From NCBI RefSeq assembly GCF_002979455.1, contig NZ_PCOU01000024.1:21393-85392 (forward strand): DNA of 64,000 nucleotides, written 5' to 3'. This document shows, piece by piece, positions 1 through 9,295 of the stretch. The notes below the pieces were generated by a model that made no database searches, was not told where the DNA came from, and was given only the letters and a program-made list of their open reading frames with translations. The translations under genes and the position numbers were made by a program. Every line of letters starts with the position of its first letter. Within the stretch, counting starts at the first letter, position 1. The stretch comes from Chryseobacterium sp. MYb7. GTDB taxonomy: Bacteria; Bacteroidota; Bacteroidia; Flavobacteriales; Weeksellaceae.

Positions 1-949
1 GCCAGAAAATAACGCCAATCATGATGGCTACAGATAAAGTTACTTTTTTAAAGTAAATAATTTTGATGTAAATAATACTCAGATACTGCTTTAAACTAAC
101 GTCTATAGGATGATTCGAAATAAAAGGTCTCCTATCAATGAAAGTATCATAAAAGACATCTTTCCATCCCGGATAATGATAATATTTAATGATTACCAGA
201 TACATTATTAAAATTGCTGTTCCCTGGGCAATGAAAGAAATGTCAATCTTTTTTTCTTTAAAATAATGAAAAAAGAAAACAGCTATAATATACGTCAGGG
301 TGAAAGTAATATAATCTGGCCGTATAAAAGTAATAGCGAACAGAAGCACAAACATTGCCCATTTATCCCAATTTTTTATTAAACCGATGATAAAGATCAG
401 CATAAACTGAAAAATGAACATATCTGGTGTAGAAACCCTGGACATATACGTCATTGGCGGCAATAGCATTGCAGCGATCGTTATTATTATGGCAAGCCAG
501 TATTTCTTCGGAAACAAGAGTTTTAGAATATAAAATAATAATAATCCCGAAAAAAAGTAAGATATAAGACTGGTAAACAGAACTGCCATTGGCGCAGTAA
601 ACCCAAGCTTATAAAAAAGTGTTATGACAAGAATATACCCTACTTTGATCTGAAAATAGGGTAATTGTTCTGTAAAAGACTGTGTATTTTTCACGAAATA
701 CTGCCTTGGAATATCCCATTGCTTTATTCCGATGATGTCTGTATAATGAGCTTCAGGAGCCTCTTTTTTTATATCCTCATAGGTAATGATTCGGACTTTA
801 TCCGGTGAATCCGGAAACTCGGAAGTATACATGCTTCCCATATAGCCCGGCATATCCCAATCATATACTCTGTTTTGATAATTCCAGAATGTAAGAAGTG
901 AAAGTATCGAAATTATCAACAAAAAGGAGAGTCTCCATTTCAACTTCAT
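1..949 (-). CDS. Multi-pass membrane protein, 3' end cut off by the window
   Basis: The reading frame opens at an ATG at 949 and runs without a stop to base 1, so at least 316 codons are present and the C-terminus lies outside the window. The N-terminus begins MKLKWRLSFLLIISIL, a signal-anchor-like helix. A soluble loop of about 90 residues follows (it contains DWDMPGYMGSMY), then a series of hydrophobic helices rich in aromatic residues. The layout resembles polyprenol-linked glycosyltransferases or other polytopic membrane enzymes, but I saw no diagnostic motif and leave the function open. It starts 20 bases after the preceding Fe-S gene stops, so it may be cotranscribed with it. Confidence 0.75.
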   Translation of the reverse strand, partial: MKLKWRLSFLLIISILSLLTFWNYQNRVYDWDMPGYMGSMYTSEFPDSPDKVRIITYEDIKKEAPEAHYTDIIGIKQWDIPRQYFVKNTQSFTEQLPYFQIKVGYILVITLFYKLGFTAPMAVLFTSLISYFFSGLLLFYILKLLFPKKYWLAIIITIAAMLLPPMTYMSRVSTPDMFIFQFMLIFIIGLIKNWDKWAMFVLLFAITFIRPDYITFTLTYIIAVFFFHYFKEKKIDISFIAQGTAILIMYLVIIKYYHYPGWKDVFYDTFIDRRPFISNHPIDVSLKQYLSIIYIKIIYFKKVTLSVAIMIGVIFW

Positions 950-969
950 AAACCTTTATAAGATTTCAA

Positions 970-1755
970 TTATAAGTCTTCTGCTTCAGCAAGAAGTTCA
1001 ACGATATCTTTTACGGCTACTTCAGTATTTTTGTTAAAGTGTTTTACACCATCCGTCATCATGGTATTACAGAAAGGGCATCCGGTAGCAATTACTTTAG
1101 GCTCAAAAGACAAAGCTTCTTCCGTTCTTTCAATATTGATGTCTTTATTTCCTTTTTCAGGTTCTTTAAACATCTGTGCACCTCCTGCTCCACAGCAAAG
1201 ACCTTTGGTTTTGCAACGCTTCATTTCTACAAGCTCTGCATCCAGCTTCTCTAATAATAGTCTTGGAGCTTCATATTCGTCATTGGCACGGCCTAAATAA
1301 CATGGATCATGGAACGTAATCTTTTTTCCTTTGAATGCTCCGCCTTCTATTTTCAATCTTCCTTCTTCCATCAAAGTTTTAAGGAACTGAGTGTGGTGTA
1401 CTACATCAAAGTGCCCACCTAAGCTTGGATATTCATTTTTCAGGGTATTGAAACAGTGTGGACAAGCCGTTACGATTTTCTTTACTTCGTAAGCATTCAG
1501 GACTTCAATATTCGTAAGCGCCATCATCTGGAATACGAATTCATTTCCGGCTCTTTTTGCAGGATCTCCGGTACAGCTTTCTTCCTGTCCTAAAACGGCA
1601 AATTCAACTCCTATTTTATTTAATATTTTGCAAAATGCTTTTGTAATTTTTTTAGCACGGTCATCAAAACTTCCCGCACATCCAACCCAAAATAAAACTT
1701 CCGGGGCTTTTCCTTCGGCAGCATATTCTGCCATTGTTTTTATATTGAAATCCAT
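970..1755 (-). CDS. (Fe-S)-binding protein with two CCG domains (HdrB/LutA/GlpC type)
   Basis: The 261-residue protein carries two cysteine-rich CCG-type domains. The first has C26, C61 and CPHC at 98-101; the second has CCGAGG at 187-192 and CPFC at 226-229. This family includes heterodisulfide reductase subunit B, LutA and the C-terminal part of GlpC, which bind Fe-S clusters and pass electrons between a dehydrogenase and the membrane pool. No signal peptide is seen, so it is probably cytoplasmic. It lies 89 bases downstream of the membrane Fe-S protein on the same strand, and the two together look like a split HdrD-like complex. The electron donor is unknown. Confidence 0.85.
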   Translation of the reverse strand: MDFNIKTMAEYAAEGKAPEVLFWVGCAGSFDDRAKKITKAFCKILNKIGVEFAVLGQEESCTGDPAKRAGNEFVFQMMALTNIEVLNAYEVKKIVTACPHCFNTLKNEYPSLGGHFDVVHHTQFLKTLMEEGRLKIEGGAFKGKKITFHDPCYLGRANDEYEAPRLLLEKLDAELVEMKRCKTKGLCCGAGGAQMFKEPEKGNKDINIERTEEALSFEPKVIATGCPFCNTMMTDGVKHFNKNTEVAVKDIVELLAEAEDL

Positions 1756-1763
1756 TTCTTTTT

Positions 1764-1839
1764 CAATTTGAAAATGTGAGAATTTGGAAATTTGAAAATG
1801 TTGCAGACTGTAATCAATTTCAAACTTACAAATTGATTA
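1764..1839. repeat. Intercistronic AT-rich direct repeats and a 10-bp inverted repeat
   Basis: Between the two Fe-S genes, the motif AATTTGAAAATGT appears twice with small changes (about 1766-1802). It is followed by the inverted repeat TAATCAATTT (1811-1820) / AAATTGATTA (1830-1839) with a 9-base loop. There is no T-run, so it is more likely an mRNA processing or stability element, or a dispersed intergenic repeat, than a terminator. Confidence 0.45.
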
Positions 1840-1844
1840 GTTAT

Positions 1845-3182
1845 CTAGTTTTCTGTAGCCCAGTTCAGACGGTCAGCCTGATTATACTGCCAAGGCGCTG
1901 CGTTGTTTTCCACATTGGTCATCATCAGATTCAGTTCCTGTGGAGCAGCAGACTGTTCCATCACCAGGAATCTTCTCATTTCAAAAATAATGGAAAGTGG
2001 ATCAAGCAATACCGGGCAGGCGTCTGTACATGCATTACATGTAGTACAAGCCCAAAGTTCTTCTTTTGTAATATAATCATTCAACAGTTTTTTTCCGTCG
2101 TCAACGAATTTTCCGTTTTGATCAATATTTCTTCCTACTTCTTCCAATCTGTCTCTGGTCTTCATCAGAATCAATCTCGGAGAAAGCTTTTTACCGGTAA
2201 TATTAGCAGGACATACGGAGGTACAACGTCCGCATTCTGTACAAGAATAAGCATTAAGCAACTGTACCTGATTCAGGTCAAAGATATCTTCAGCACCAAA
2301 TTTAGAAGGTACATCCGCTTCAGCACCTTCAGCCGGAGCAGCATAAGGATCTGCGTTGGGATCCATCATCAATTTGATTTCCTTCGTTACAGACTCAAGA
2401 TTGTTGAATTTTCCTTTTTTATCAAGATTTGCATACCATGTACTTGGAAATGCAAGAATAATATGCAGGTGTTTTGAATAATAAAGATAGTTCATGAAGA
2501 ACAGGATACCTACAAAGTGGAACCACCATGCCGCTTTTTCAGTGAACATCAAAAATCCGTTATCAAAACTGAAAATTTCTAAAAACGGAACCAATGTCAT
2601 TTCACTGATCGGGAAGCTTCCATGTACTGGTAAAACACCTCTCGACTGTAAAATAAAATCTGATGCATTCATTTTAAAGAAAGCCACCATCAGGGCAAAT
2701 TCAATAATCAAAATCCAGTTTGCATCATTTTTTGGCCAACCGAAAAGTTCTTTCATCGTTAATCTTTTGACGCCATAGAAATTTCTTCTGATAAAGAAAA
2801 CTACCACTCCTATTACCACAAGAAGTGCCAGGACCTCTAATGTTGCTGTAAAGAAACTGTAGAATACGTGTCCGAAAACCGAAGCCAGAAAACGATGCGT
2901 CCCAAATATTCCATCAACAATGATTTCTATTAATTCGATATTAATAATCACAAAACCTACATATACAAAAAGGTGTAGAACTCCGGCAACAGGGCGTGCT
3001 GTCATTTTACTCTGTCCCATAGCAACTCGTGCCATGGTGCTCCAGCGTTCAGATTTTCTATCGTTTCTATTGATTTCGTGACCTAACCTGATATTTCTGT
3101 AGATCTTCAGCAGGCTTTTAGCAAACAGCCCGAATCCTGCCACTAATAAAATCAGGAAAATAATATTACCAATGTACTGCAT
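1845..3182 (-). CDS. Membrane-bound 4Fe-4S oxidoreductase, fused membrane domain plus HdrC-like domain
   Basis: The 445-residue protein starts with a hydrophobic segment (about 5-24), followed by further membrane helices around 65-90, 105-131, 157-171 and 218-243, like a NarI-type heme b/quinone domain. The C-terminal part holds two ferredoxin-type clusters: C314, C317, C320, C324 (CTECGRCTSVCP) and C379, C382, C385, C389 (CTTCNACTDACP). This fits a respiratory module that moves electrons between quinone and Fe-S partners, the next gene (CCG protein) being the likely partner. It begins 8 bases after the MCE protein gene ends, so the two are cotranscribed. The substrate is not evident. Confidence 0.85.
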   Translation of the reverse strand: MQYIGNIIFLILLVAGFGLFAKSLLKIYRNIRLGHEINRNDRKSERWSTMARVAMGQSKMTARPVAGVLHLFVYVGFVIINIELIEIIVDGIFGTHRFLASVFGHVFYSFFTATLEVLALLVVIGVVVFFIRRNFYGVKRLTMKELFGWPKNDANWILIIEFALMVAFFKMNASDFILQSRGVLPVHGSFPISEMTLVPFLEIFSFDNGFLMFTEKAAWWFHFVGILFFMNYLYYSKHLHIILAFPSTWYANLDKKGKFNNLESVTKEIKLMMDPNADPYAAPAEGAEADVPSKFGAEDIFDLNQVQLLNAYSCTECGRCTSVCPANITGKKLSPRLILMKTRDRLEEVGRNIDQNGKFVDDGKKLLNDYITKEELWACTTCNACTDACPVLLDPLSIIFEMRRFLVMEQSAAPQELNLMMTNVENNAAPWQYNQADRLNWATEN

Positions 3183-3190
3183 AAGGTGTA

Positions 3191-4141
3191 TTAGTCTTTG
3201 TTATTTTTACCGAAAACCGAGAAGTTGATATATCTCTTCGGGTTCGCTTTCATATCTTCGATTAATGAATTCAAGTTAGTAGAAGCCGAATTCAGGTTGT
3301 TATAAAGCTGATCGTCTTTCATAATTTTACCTAAACTTCCTTCTCCTCTGTCAATACCGCCAATCACCTGATTCAATTTTCCTACAGTTGCATCTAAATT
3401 GGCAATTGTTGAATTCAACTGTTTAGTATCAATACTTTGAGCCAAATTTCCATATTTGTCCAAAGTCACTTTTCCACTCTGCATGGTAAGGCTTGCATCG
3501 TCCAATACTTTCTGTAATTTAGGGTCATTGTGTCCCACCAGGCTGTTTACACTTCCTGCTGTAGTCTGTAATGCTCCTACTGTTTTGTTAAGATTGGATA
3601 ATAAAGCTTTTATTTCAGCTCTGTTTTGAGCATCTACAAGCAGATTGGCATTGGCCATTAGAGAGTCTACTCTGTGTAGAACTACCTGCAGCTGATCTTT
3701 TACCGGACCTACCTGAGAAGAAAGACTTCCCAGTGTTCCCAGTTTGAAAGCTCCTTTCAAAGTATCTCCATCTTTGGCCGTCTGACCTCCGTATGCAAGG
3801 TTTACTCTCATTTCTTTACCAGACATTAATCCTGGTTCAAAAATTTCTAATGATGAATTTTTTGAGAATTCAAATTTATTATCTACTGTAATTTTTACGA
3901 CAAAATTAATTTTCCCGTCTTTTGAAGTAAGAGGAATAATTTTATCCACCTGCCCTACTTTAAGACCGTTGATAGAAACAGCCGAAGACTGCGCCAGGCC
4001 TTCTACGTTGTCATATTTTGCGTAAAATATATTATCGGTAGTAAAAAGGCTTTTCCCTTTCATAAACTGAAACAACACCACAAAACCTACAATGGCCAGA
4101 AGTGTGATCACACCAGCTTTTAATTCTTTACTGAACTTCAC
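3191..4141 (-). CDS. mlaD: MCE/MlaD family lipid-transport protein
   Basis: The 316-residue protein has one N-terminal membrane anchor (about 9-27), then an MCE domain (about 36-115; the stretch SSAVSINGLKVGQVDKI is typical), then a long helical region with regularly spaced Asn/Leu. MCE proteins form hexameric rings that receive lipids in the periplasm and work with an MlaE permease and MlaF ATPase. Such a pair is encoded about 18 kb away (21750-23317), so the transporter is split over two loci here. The start is GTG at 4141; no nearby in-frame ATG keeps the anchor. A TATATTTG -7 element lies at 4164-4171. Confidence 0.88.
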   Translation of the reverse strand: MKFSKELKAGVITLLAIVGFVVLFQFMKGKSLFTTDNIFYAKYDNVEGLAQSSAVSINGLKVGQVDKIIPLTSKDGKINFVVKITVDNKFEFSKNSSLEIFEPGLMSGKEMRVNLAYGGQTAKDGDTLKGAFKLGTLGSLSSQVGPVKDQLQVVLHRVDSLMANANLLVDAQNRAEIKALLSNLNKTVGALQTTAGSVNSLVGHNDPKLQKVLDDASLTMQSGKVTLDKYGNLAQSIDTKQLNSTIANLDATVGKLNQVIGGIDRGEGSLGKIMKDDQLYNNLNSASTNLNSLIEDMKANPKRYINFSVFGKNNKD

Positions 4142-4163
4142 TTGCTAATTTTTTTCTAATAAG

Positions 4164-4171
4164 CAAATATA
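4164..4171 (-). promoter_or_regulatory. -7 promoter element of the MCE gene
   Basis: The minus strand reads TATATTTG, an exact match to the Bacteroidota consensus TAnnTTTG, 22 bases before the GTG start and just beyond the ppiD terminator. No clear -33 TTG at the usual spacing was found. Confidence 0.55.
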
Positions 4172-4220
4172 ATACATTTTAAACAAATCTTTTCCTTTAT
4201 TATTCTGCGTTAAATACAAA

Positions 4221-4250
4221 AAAAAGCGACAAAAAATTTTGTCGCTTTTT
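4221..4250 (-). terminator. Rho-independent terminator after the PpiD-like gene
   Basis: A 14-bp stem (4221-4234 with 4237-4250, core AGCGACAAAA/TTTTGTCGCT) with a two-base loop is followed on the minus strand by T residues. It separates the foldase gene from the MCE operon. Confidence 0.8.
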
Positions 4251-4270
4251 ATATTCTTGAAATGAATTTC

Positions 4271-6424
4271 TTAATGTTGTTGATTTCCCAGCTTATTCCA
4301 GATCTCAATTCTGAAATCTTCAATATCTGCATTGTCCTGAAGACTCTTCATCCAAGCCTGTCCGAACATCCCAGAATTTCTCTGAGTAAGAGACTCTGTA
4401 AACTGCTTAAGATCTCCAGGCTGTTTGTTTACTGTTTCTGATTTTTTGATCAAAACATAAACACCTGTTCCTCCTTCAACCGGGTTGGAAAGCTTACCTT
4501 TTGCAACACCAAATGCAGCACCGGCAACTTTAGGTTCCATTGCACCAGCAACTGAAGGGTTCAGTAGATTTACCTGAGCAGACTGTTTTGGAGCTGCAAA
4601 TAATTTAGCAACCTGATCTAAACTTGAAGCTTTTGCTGCAGTAATTTTATCAGAGATTTGCTTTGCAGCCAATTTATTTTTAACTAAAACTTCGATTTGA
4701 TCTCTTACAGATTCTGGATCTGCAAGACCTGCATCTTGTTTTCCGTTTAGATACACTACAATTTTATCACCTGTTCCTTCTACAGTAAATAATTCAGTAT
4801 CTCCTTTTGATCTTTTCTTATCGAAAGCCCAAGTAAGGATCTCCAGATCTTTTTCAGTACCTAAGCCCTGAAGCTGACCTTCAAATCTTTTTGCTGCTTT
4901 TGGATTAGAGAACTGATAATTTCCTTTTTTAGCAATATTCACGAAATCGTTGAAAGATTTCCCCTGAACCTGCTGAATGAATTTTCTTGATTTTTTATCT
5001 GTTTCAGCCTCAGTAGCATCTGAAGGTTTGATTCCTTTCACTAGGTTGGCAACTTTATACCCCATAGATCCCGATTTCTTATCTTCAATATTGATGATAT
5101 GATAACCGAATTGAGTTTCTACTACACCTGTAGCTCCTTTAGGATTGTTTGCAAGGTAAGTAAGGAATTCAGGAACGAAAGGTGTTTCAGGAGTTGTCCA
5201 TCCTAGGCTACCTCCCTGTGCTGCAGAATTCGGATCGCTTGAAAGCTTAAGGAATTCTGTAAATTTAGCAGGAGTTGCTTTTACGATAGCTCCGATAGAG
5301 TCTGCTAATTTCTTAGCCTGCTCTTTAGTTCTTGTTACTCCTTGACCAGCAGGACTTCCTTTGAATGCAATAAGGATATGTCTTGACAATGTAGAGTCTG
5401 AAGCTCTTTTACCTACCAATTTAGATACTACATAAAGATCTTGCTCCTTGTAAGGACCAAAAGTTTGCCCTACTGCAGCTGTAGCAATTTGATCTTTGAT
5501 CGTTGGAGGCAATTGTGCAGGATTCACATATTGTGGGTTGAATGGCGCATCAGAATTTGCCGTAACAAACATAGAGTCGTTTTTCGTATTCTGGAAGTTT
5601 TCTGTACCTCCACTTGCATCTGTACCTCCTGAATACAATTTTGTAATTTCTTTCAGCGTTGCAGCATCATCAGCTGCACTCGGTTTTGATGGAAAATATA
5701 CGATACCGATATTTCTGCTTGGCTCAGCTTTGAACATTACAGGGTGATCCTTGATGTAGTTCGCAAGATCCTGTGTTGTAACATTGATCTTCGTTTTCTG
5801 AAGATACGCTGCATAATCTACTTTCACAAAGTCGATATCTGCAAGCTGATCTCTCTGCTTCATCAATTCTTCGGCTTCTTTCTTACCGGTAGTGATACCT
5901 GCTGAAATATTGGTAAACACCTGTCTTGCCATTAGTCTGTACTCAATAGTCTTTTTAGTTTTCAACCATTGATTATATCCTTCAGGATTGGTGTTTTTTA
6001 ATGTTTCAATTTCTTTTTTAAGCTCTTGAGTTTTAAAATTACCTTTCTCATCAAAGAACTGTTGATTCTGAGCAAACATCTGATCGTACTGGATTTGATT
6101 CCAGAAATAATCATCAGTCATTTCAAAGCCCAATTTCTCAAACTGTTGTTTGATAAGTTTAGATTGTACAAGTAACTGCCAAGCCTGCTCTTCAAGACCG
6201 TTTTTCGGACGCCCTTGCTGATCAGCCTGTTGCTGCAACACGAAAAGCTGATCATTGAACTCTTCGCGGGTGATTTTCTCACCATTTACTTTTCCTAAAA
6301 CGTCAGGATTCTTACCAAAAACCTTGTCGATACTATCGGGGTTCACCAGGAACGCCAAAAGCGCTAAGGCTATTACTCCCATTAAAAGCCAAGGCTTACT
6401 CCTAATCTGTCCTAAAATTGCCAT
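4271..6424 (-). CDS. Periplasmic peptidyl-prolyl isomerase / foldase, PpiD-SurA type
   Basis: The 717-residue protein has an N-terminal membrane anchor (about 11-28), a SurA_N-like chaperone region (about 30-200), a parvulin-type PPIC rotamase domain (about 345-455, with SRHILIAF and a typical FGYHIINI end) and a C-terminal second parvulin-like or chaperone segment. It should fold envelope proteins in the periplasm, as PpiD does in Proteobacteria. The overall size and layout match the ~700-residue Bacteroidota version. It is divergent from lon, a shared protein quality-control theme. A near-consensus -7 element (TATTTTCG) lies at about 6454-6461. Confidence 0.88.
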   Translation of the reverse strand: MAILGQIRSKPWLLMGVIALALLAFLVNPDSIDKVFGKNPDVLGKVNGEKITREEFNDQLFVLQQQADQQGRPKNGLEEQAWQLLVQSKLIKQQFEKLGFEMTDDYFWNQIQYDQMFAQNQQFFDEKGNFKTQELKKEIETLKNTNPEGYNQWLKTKKTIEYRLMARQVFTNISAGITTGKKEAEELMKQRDQLADIDFVKVDYAAYLQKTKINVTTQDLANYIKDHPVMFKAEPSRNIGIVYFPSKPSAADDAATLKEITKLYSGGTDASGGTENFQNTKNDSMFVTANSDAPFNPQYVNPAQLPPTIKDQIATAAVGQTFGPYKEQDLYVVSKLVGKRASDSTLSRHILIAFKGSPAGQGVTRTKEQAKKLADSIGAIVKATPAKFTEFLKLSSDPNSAAQGGSLGWTTPETPFVPEFLTYLANNPKGATGVVETQFGYHIINIEDKKSGSMGYKVANLVKGIKPSDATEAETDKKSRKFIQQVQGKSFNDFVNIAKKGNYQFSNPKAAKRFEGQLQGLGTEKDLEILTWAFDKKRSKGDTELFTVEGTGDKIVVYLNGKQDAGLADPESVRDQIEVLVKNKLAAKQISDKITAAKASSLDQVAKLFAAPKQSAQVNLLNPSVAGAMEPKVAGAAFGVAKGKLSNPVEGGTGVYVLIKKSETVNKQPGDLKQFTESLTQRNSGMFGQAWMKSLQDNADIEDFRIEIWNKLGNQQH

Positions 6425-6592
6425 TTTATAAATTATAGTTTTTTATCAGTTTGCGAAAATACACATTTTTAAGAAATTACAGAAACAGAACTGCTTTATT
6501 TTGATTTTTAATGTAAAGATTATCTAAAAAAGGAAATTTTGACCGTATTTTTAAGTAAAAAACAAATGGCATAAGTATTGTGCATTTTTAGA

Positions 6593-6604
6593 ATATTATA
6601 ATAT
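6593..6604. repeat. 12-bp AT palindrome in the ppiD-lon divergent region
   Basis: ATATTATAATAT is a perfect palindrome midway in the 260-bp region between two divergent protein quality-control genes. It may be an operator or only AT-rich coincidence. Confidence 0.25.
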
Positions 6605-6658
6605 GACACACGTTTTCAGAACATATTATAAAAAATCCTTTTAACGATAAAAAACGAA

Positions 6659-6675
6659 AATGACAATTTGTCATT
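6659..6675 (+). promoter_or_regulatory. Operator-like inverted repeat directly upstream of lon
   Basis: AATGACAA, one spacer base, then TTGTCATT form a perfect 8-bp inverted repeat ending 9 bases before the lon ATG. Its position means it could be a repressor site over the transcript start or a small hairpin covering the ribosome-loading region. No regulator is identified. Confidence 0.4.
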
Positions 6676-6684
6676 CGATTGACT

Positions 6685-9090
6685 ATGACAGAATTTGAAG
6701 ATATAAGTTTAGAAGAAATGATCAGCGATGGATTTGATATCGTAGCTGAAGAAATCAATCTTTCCGACTTCGCAGAGACTGATAAAAATTCCGAACAGAA
6801 AATATTCCCGATACTTCCCGTAAGAAATATGGTTATGTTCCCTAACGTGGTAATCCCTATTACTGCCGGAAGAAAAACCTCTATACAGCTTCTTGAGGAA
6901 GCACAGAAGAACGGTGATTTTATTGGAATAGTAAGCCAGAAAAATTCGGATATGGAACAACCTTCCGAAAAAGATATTTATTCTACCGGTACATTGGCAA
7001 AGATCATTAAGATCATCAAGCTTCCGGAAGGTAATATTACTGCTATTACTAAAGGGTTCCACCGATTTAAGATTAAAAAAATCATTGAAAACCAGCCTTA
7101 TTTCCGAGCAGAAATTTCAAAATTAAAAGATACACGTCCTAAAAATCAGGATGAATATGAAGCACTGTTGGAAAACATCAAAGATCTTGCTTTAAAAATT
7201 ATTGAACTGGATCCTAATATTCCTAATGCTGCCAATTTTGCAATCAAAAATATTAATAATAATGATGATCTTCTGAATTTCATCTGTACAAATGCCAATT
7301 TTTCTTCCATTGCAAAACAAAAGCTTCTTGAAGAGAAAAGTCTGATGATAAGAGCCAACCAGTGCTACGAAATGATGCATGAGGATTTCAGAAAACTGGA
7401 ACTGAGAAATCAGATTCATCAGAAAACCTCCAAGGATCTGGACAAACAGCAGAGAGAGTATTTTCTGAATCAGCAAATCAGAACCATTCAGGAAGAACTG
7501 GGTGGTGGCCCTGAGAGCGATGTTGAAGATCTTATTGCAAAGGCGAAAACAAAAAAATGGAACAAGGAAGTAGAAGAACATTTCCAGAAGGAAATTGGCA
7601 GACTGCAACGTCAGAATCCTAATTCTCCGGACTATAACGTACAAAGAAATTATCTGGATTTCTTTACGGATCTTCCTTGGGAGACTTATACAAAAGACAT
7701 TTTTGATATTGCTAAGGCTGAAAAAGTGCTTGACAAGGCGCACTTCGGGCTTGAAGACATCAAAAAAAGAATCCTGGAGCATATGGCTGTTTTAAAATTA
7801 AAAAACAACATGAAATCTCCTATCCTTTTATTGGTAGGTCCTCCAGGTGTTGGTAAAACCTCTTTAGGAAAATCAATTGCTGATGCTTTAGGAAGAAAAT
7901 ATGTAAGACTATCATTAGGTGGTCTTCATGATGAGAGTGAAATCCGAGGACACAGAAAAACGTATATCGGAGCTATGGCGGGAAGAATTTTGCAGTCTAT
8001 CAAAAAATCCGGCACTTCAAATCCGGTAATCGTTCTTGATGAGATTGATAAAATCGCACAGGGTCTTCATGGAGATCCAAGCTCAGCACTCTTAGAAGTT
8101 CTTGATCCTGAACAAAATAAGTCTTTTTATGATAATTTCCTTGAGATGGGTTACGATCTATCAAAAGTAATGTTCATTGCTACGGCTAACTCTCTTTCAA
8201 CAATACAGACTCCTCTTTTGGACAGAACGGAGATCATTCAGATTGCCGGTTATACTTTGGAGGAAAAGATTGAGATTGCTAAAAGACATTTAATCAAGAA
8301 GCAACAGGAGGAAAATGGTCTGGATGCAAAATCATTCAAACTTGGCAATGCAGAACTTAAACATATTGTAGAAGCACATACTTCAGAAAGCGGTGTAAGA
8401 ACACTGGAGAAAAGAATTGCTGCCGTTGCAAGATGGGTAGCACTACAGACTGCTTTGGTAAAGGAATATGATTCAAAAATTTCAGTAGAAAAAGTAGATG
8501 AAATTCTTGGCGTTCCAAGACCGAAAAGCTTATCCGAAATTACCGGAGTTCCTGGTGTGGTAACGGGTCTTGCCTGGACCAGTGTAGGCGGAGATATTCT
8601 TTATATTGAAAGTATCCTAAGCAACGGTAAAGGTTCTTTAACCATGACCGGAAATCTTGGAACAGTGATGAAAGAATCTGCTACGATTGCGCTGGAATAT
8701 ATTAAAGCAAAGCATGATGAACTGGGAATTCCTCAGGAAGAACTGGACAAGAAAAACATTCACGTTCACGTTCCGGAAGGGGCAACTCCTAAGGATGGAC
8801 CTTCTGCGGGTATTGCAATGCTTACATCTATGGTATCCTCTTTCAAAAACAAAAAGATAAAACCTCACCTTGCCATGACAGGGGAAATTACACTAAGAGG
8901 AAAAGTACTTCCTGTAGGGGGAATTAAAGAAAAACTTCTTGCGGCAACAAGAGCAGGAATTAAAGATGTAATTCTTTGTGAAGCCAACAGAAAAGACGTA
9001 GAAGAGATCAAAAAGGATTATTTAAAAAACCTTAAAGTACACTATGTCAACAGAATGGAAGAGGTGATTGATATTGCCATTGAAGAATAA
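6685..9090 (+). CDS. lon: ATP-dependent protease Lon (endopeptidase La)
   Basis: Full-length Lon (801 residues from the ATG at 6685; a TTG two codons earlier is less likely). Domains: N-terminal substrate-binding LON domain (about 40-240), AAA+ module with Walker A GPPGVGKT (about 385-392) and Walker B VIVLDEIDK (about 448-456), and protease domain with catalytic Ser in PKDGPSAG (about 707) and Lys in GGIKEKLL (about 748). It degrades misfolded and regulatory proteins in the cytoplasm. The gene is monocistronic: a strong terminator follows at 9121-9160. A palindrome sits just before the start. Nothing is missing from the active site. Confidence 0.98.
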   Translation: MTEFEDISLEEMISDGFDIVAEEINLSDFAETDKNSEQKIFPILPVRNMVMFPNVVIPITAGRKTSIQLLEEAQKNGDFIGIVSQKNSDMEQPSEKDIYSTGTLAKIIKIIKLPEGNITAITKGFHRFKIKKIIENQPYFRAEISKLKDTRPKNQDEYEALLENIKDLALKIIELDPNIPNAANFAIKNINNNDDLLNFICTNANFSSIAKQKLLEEKSLMIRANQCYEMMHEDFRKLELRNQIHQKTSKDLDKQQREYFLNQQIRTIQEELGGGPESDVEDLIAKAKTKKWNKEVEEHFQKEIGRLQRQNPNSPDYNVQRNYLDFFTDLPWETYTKDIFDIAKAEKVLDKAHFGLEDIKKRILEHMAVLKLKNNMKSPILLLVGPPGVGKTSLGKSIADALGRKYVRLSLGGLHDESEIRGHRKTYIGAMAGRILQSIKKSGTSNPVIVLDEIDKIAQGLHGDPSSALLEVLDPEQNKSFYDNFLEMGYDLSKVMFIATANSLSTIQTPLLDRTEIIQIAGYTLEEKIEIAKRHLIKKQQEENGLDAKSFKLGNAELKHIVEAHTSESGVRTLEKRIAAVARWVALQTALVKEYDSKISVEKVDEILGVPRPKSLSEITGVPGVVTGLAWTSVGGDILYIESILSNGKGSLTMTGNLGTVMKESATIALEYIKAKHDELGIPQEELDKKNIHVHVPEGATPKDGPSAGIAMLTSMVSSFKNKKIKPHLAMTGEITLRGKVLPVGGIKEKLLAATRAGIKDVILCEANRKDVEEIKKDYLKNLKVHYVNRMEEVIDIAIEE

Positions 9091-9120
9091 ACAACTTATA
9101 ACATATTAACTTCTCAATAA

Positions 9121-9160
9121 GGAAACACGTTCTGATATTCAGGGCGTGTTTCTGTTTTAT
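9121..9160 (+). terminator. Terminator of lon
   Basis: GAAACACG (9122-9129) pairs with CGTGTTTC (9145-9152), and the inner CTGA/TCAG arms extend the stem. It is followed by TGTTTTATT. Confidence 0.8.
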
Positions 9161-9295
9161 TACAAAAAGCTTAGCTTTTATTATCAGGTGGAATAAAATT
9201 TGCTGAATACAAGATAATTCCGAAGGATTGAATAAAAAATTTTTCAATTCAGAGGGGTTTTCTTATTTTTATTCTACACCGCATATTTTTAGATT

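Noticed and set aside
1776..2477. 233-codon plus-strand open frame
   Set aside because: It lies opposite the Fe-S oxidoreductase, which has complete cluster motifs; the frame has no domain-like pattern and is antisense noise.
7192..7782. 196-codon minus-strand open frame
   Set aside because: It is antisense to the well-conserved lon gene, with no plausible motif.
9121..9160. Operator or riboswitch after lon
   Set aside because: A perfect stem followed by a T-run fits a terminator.
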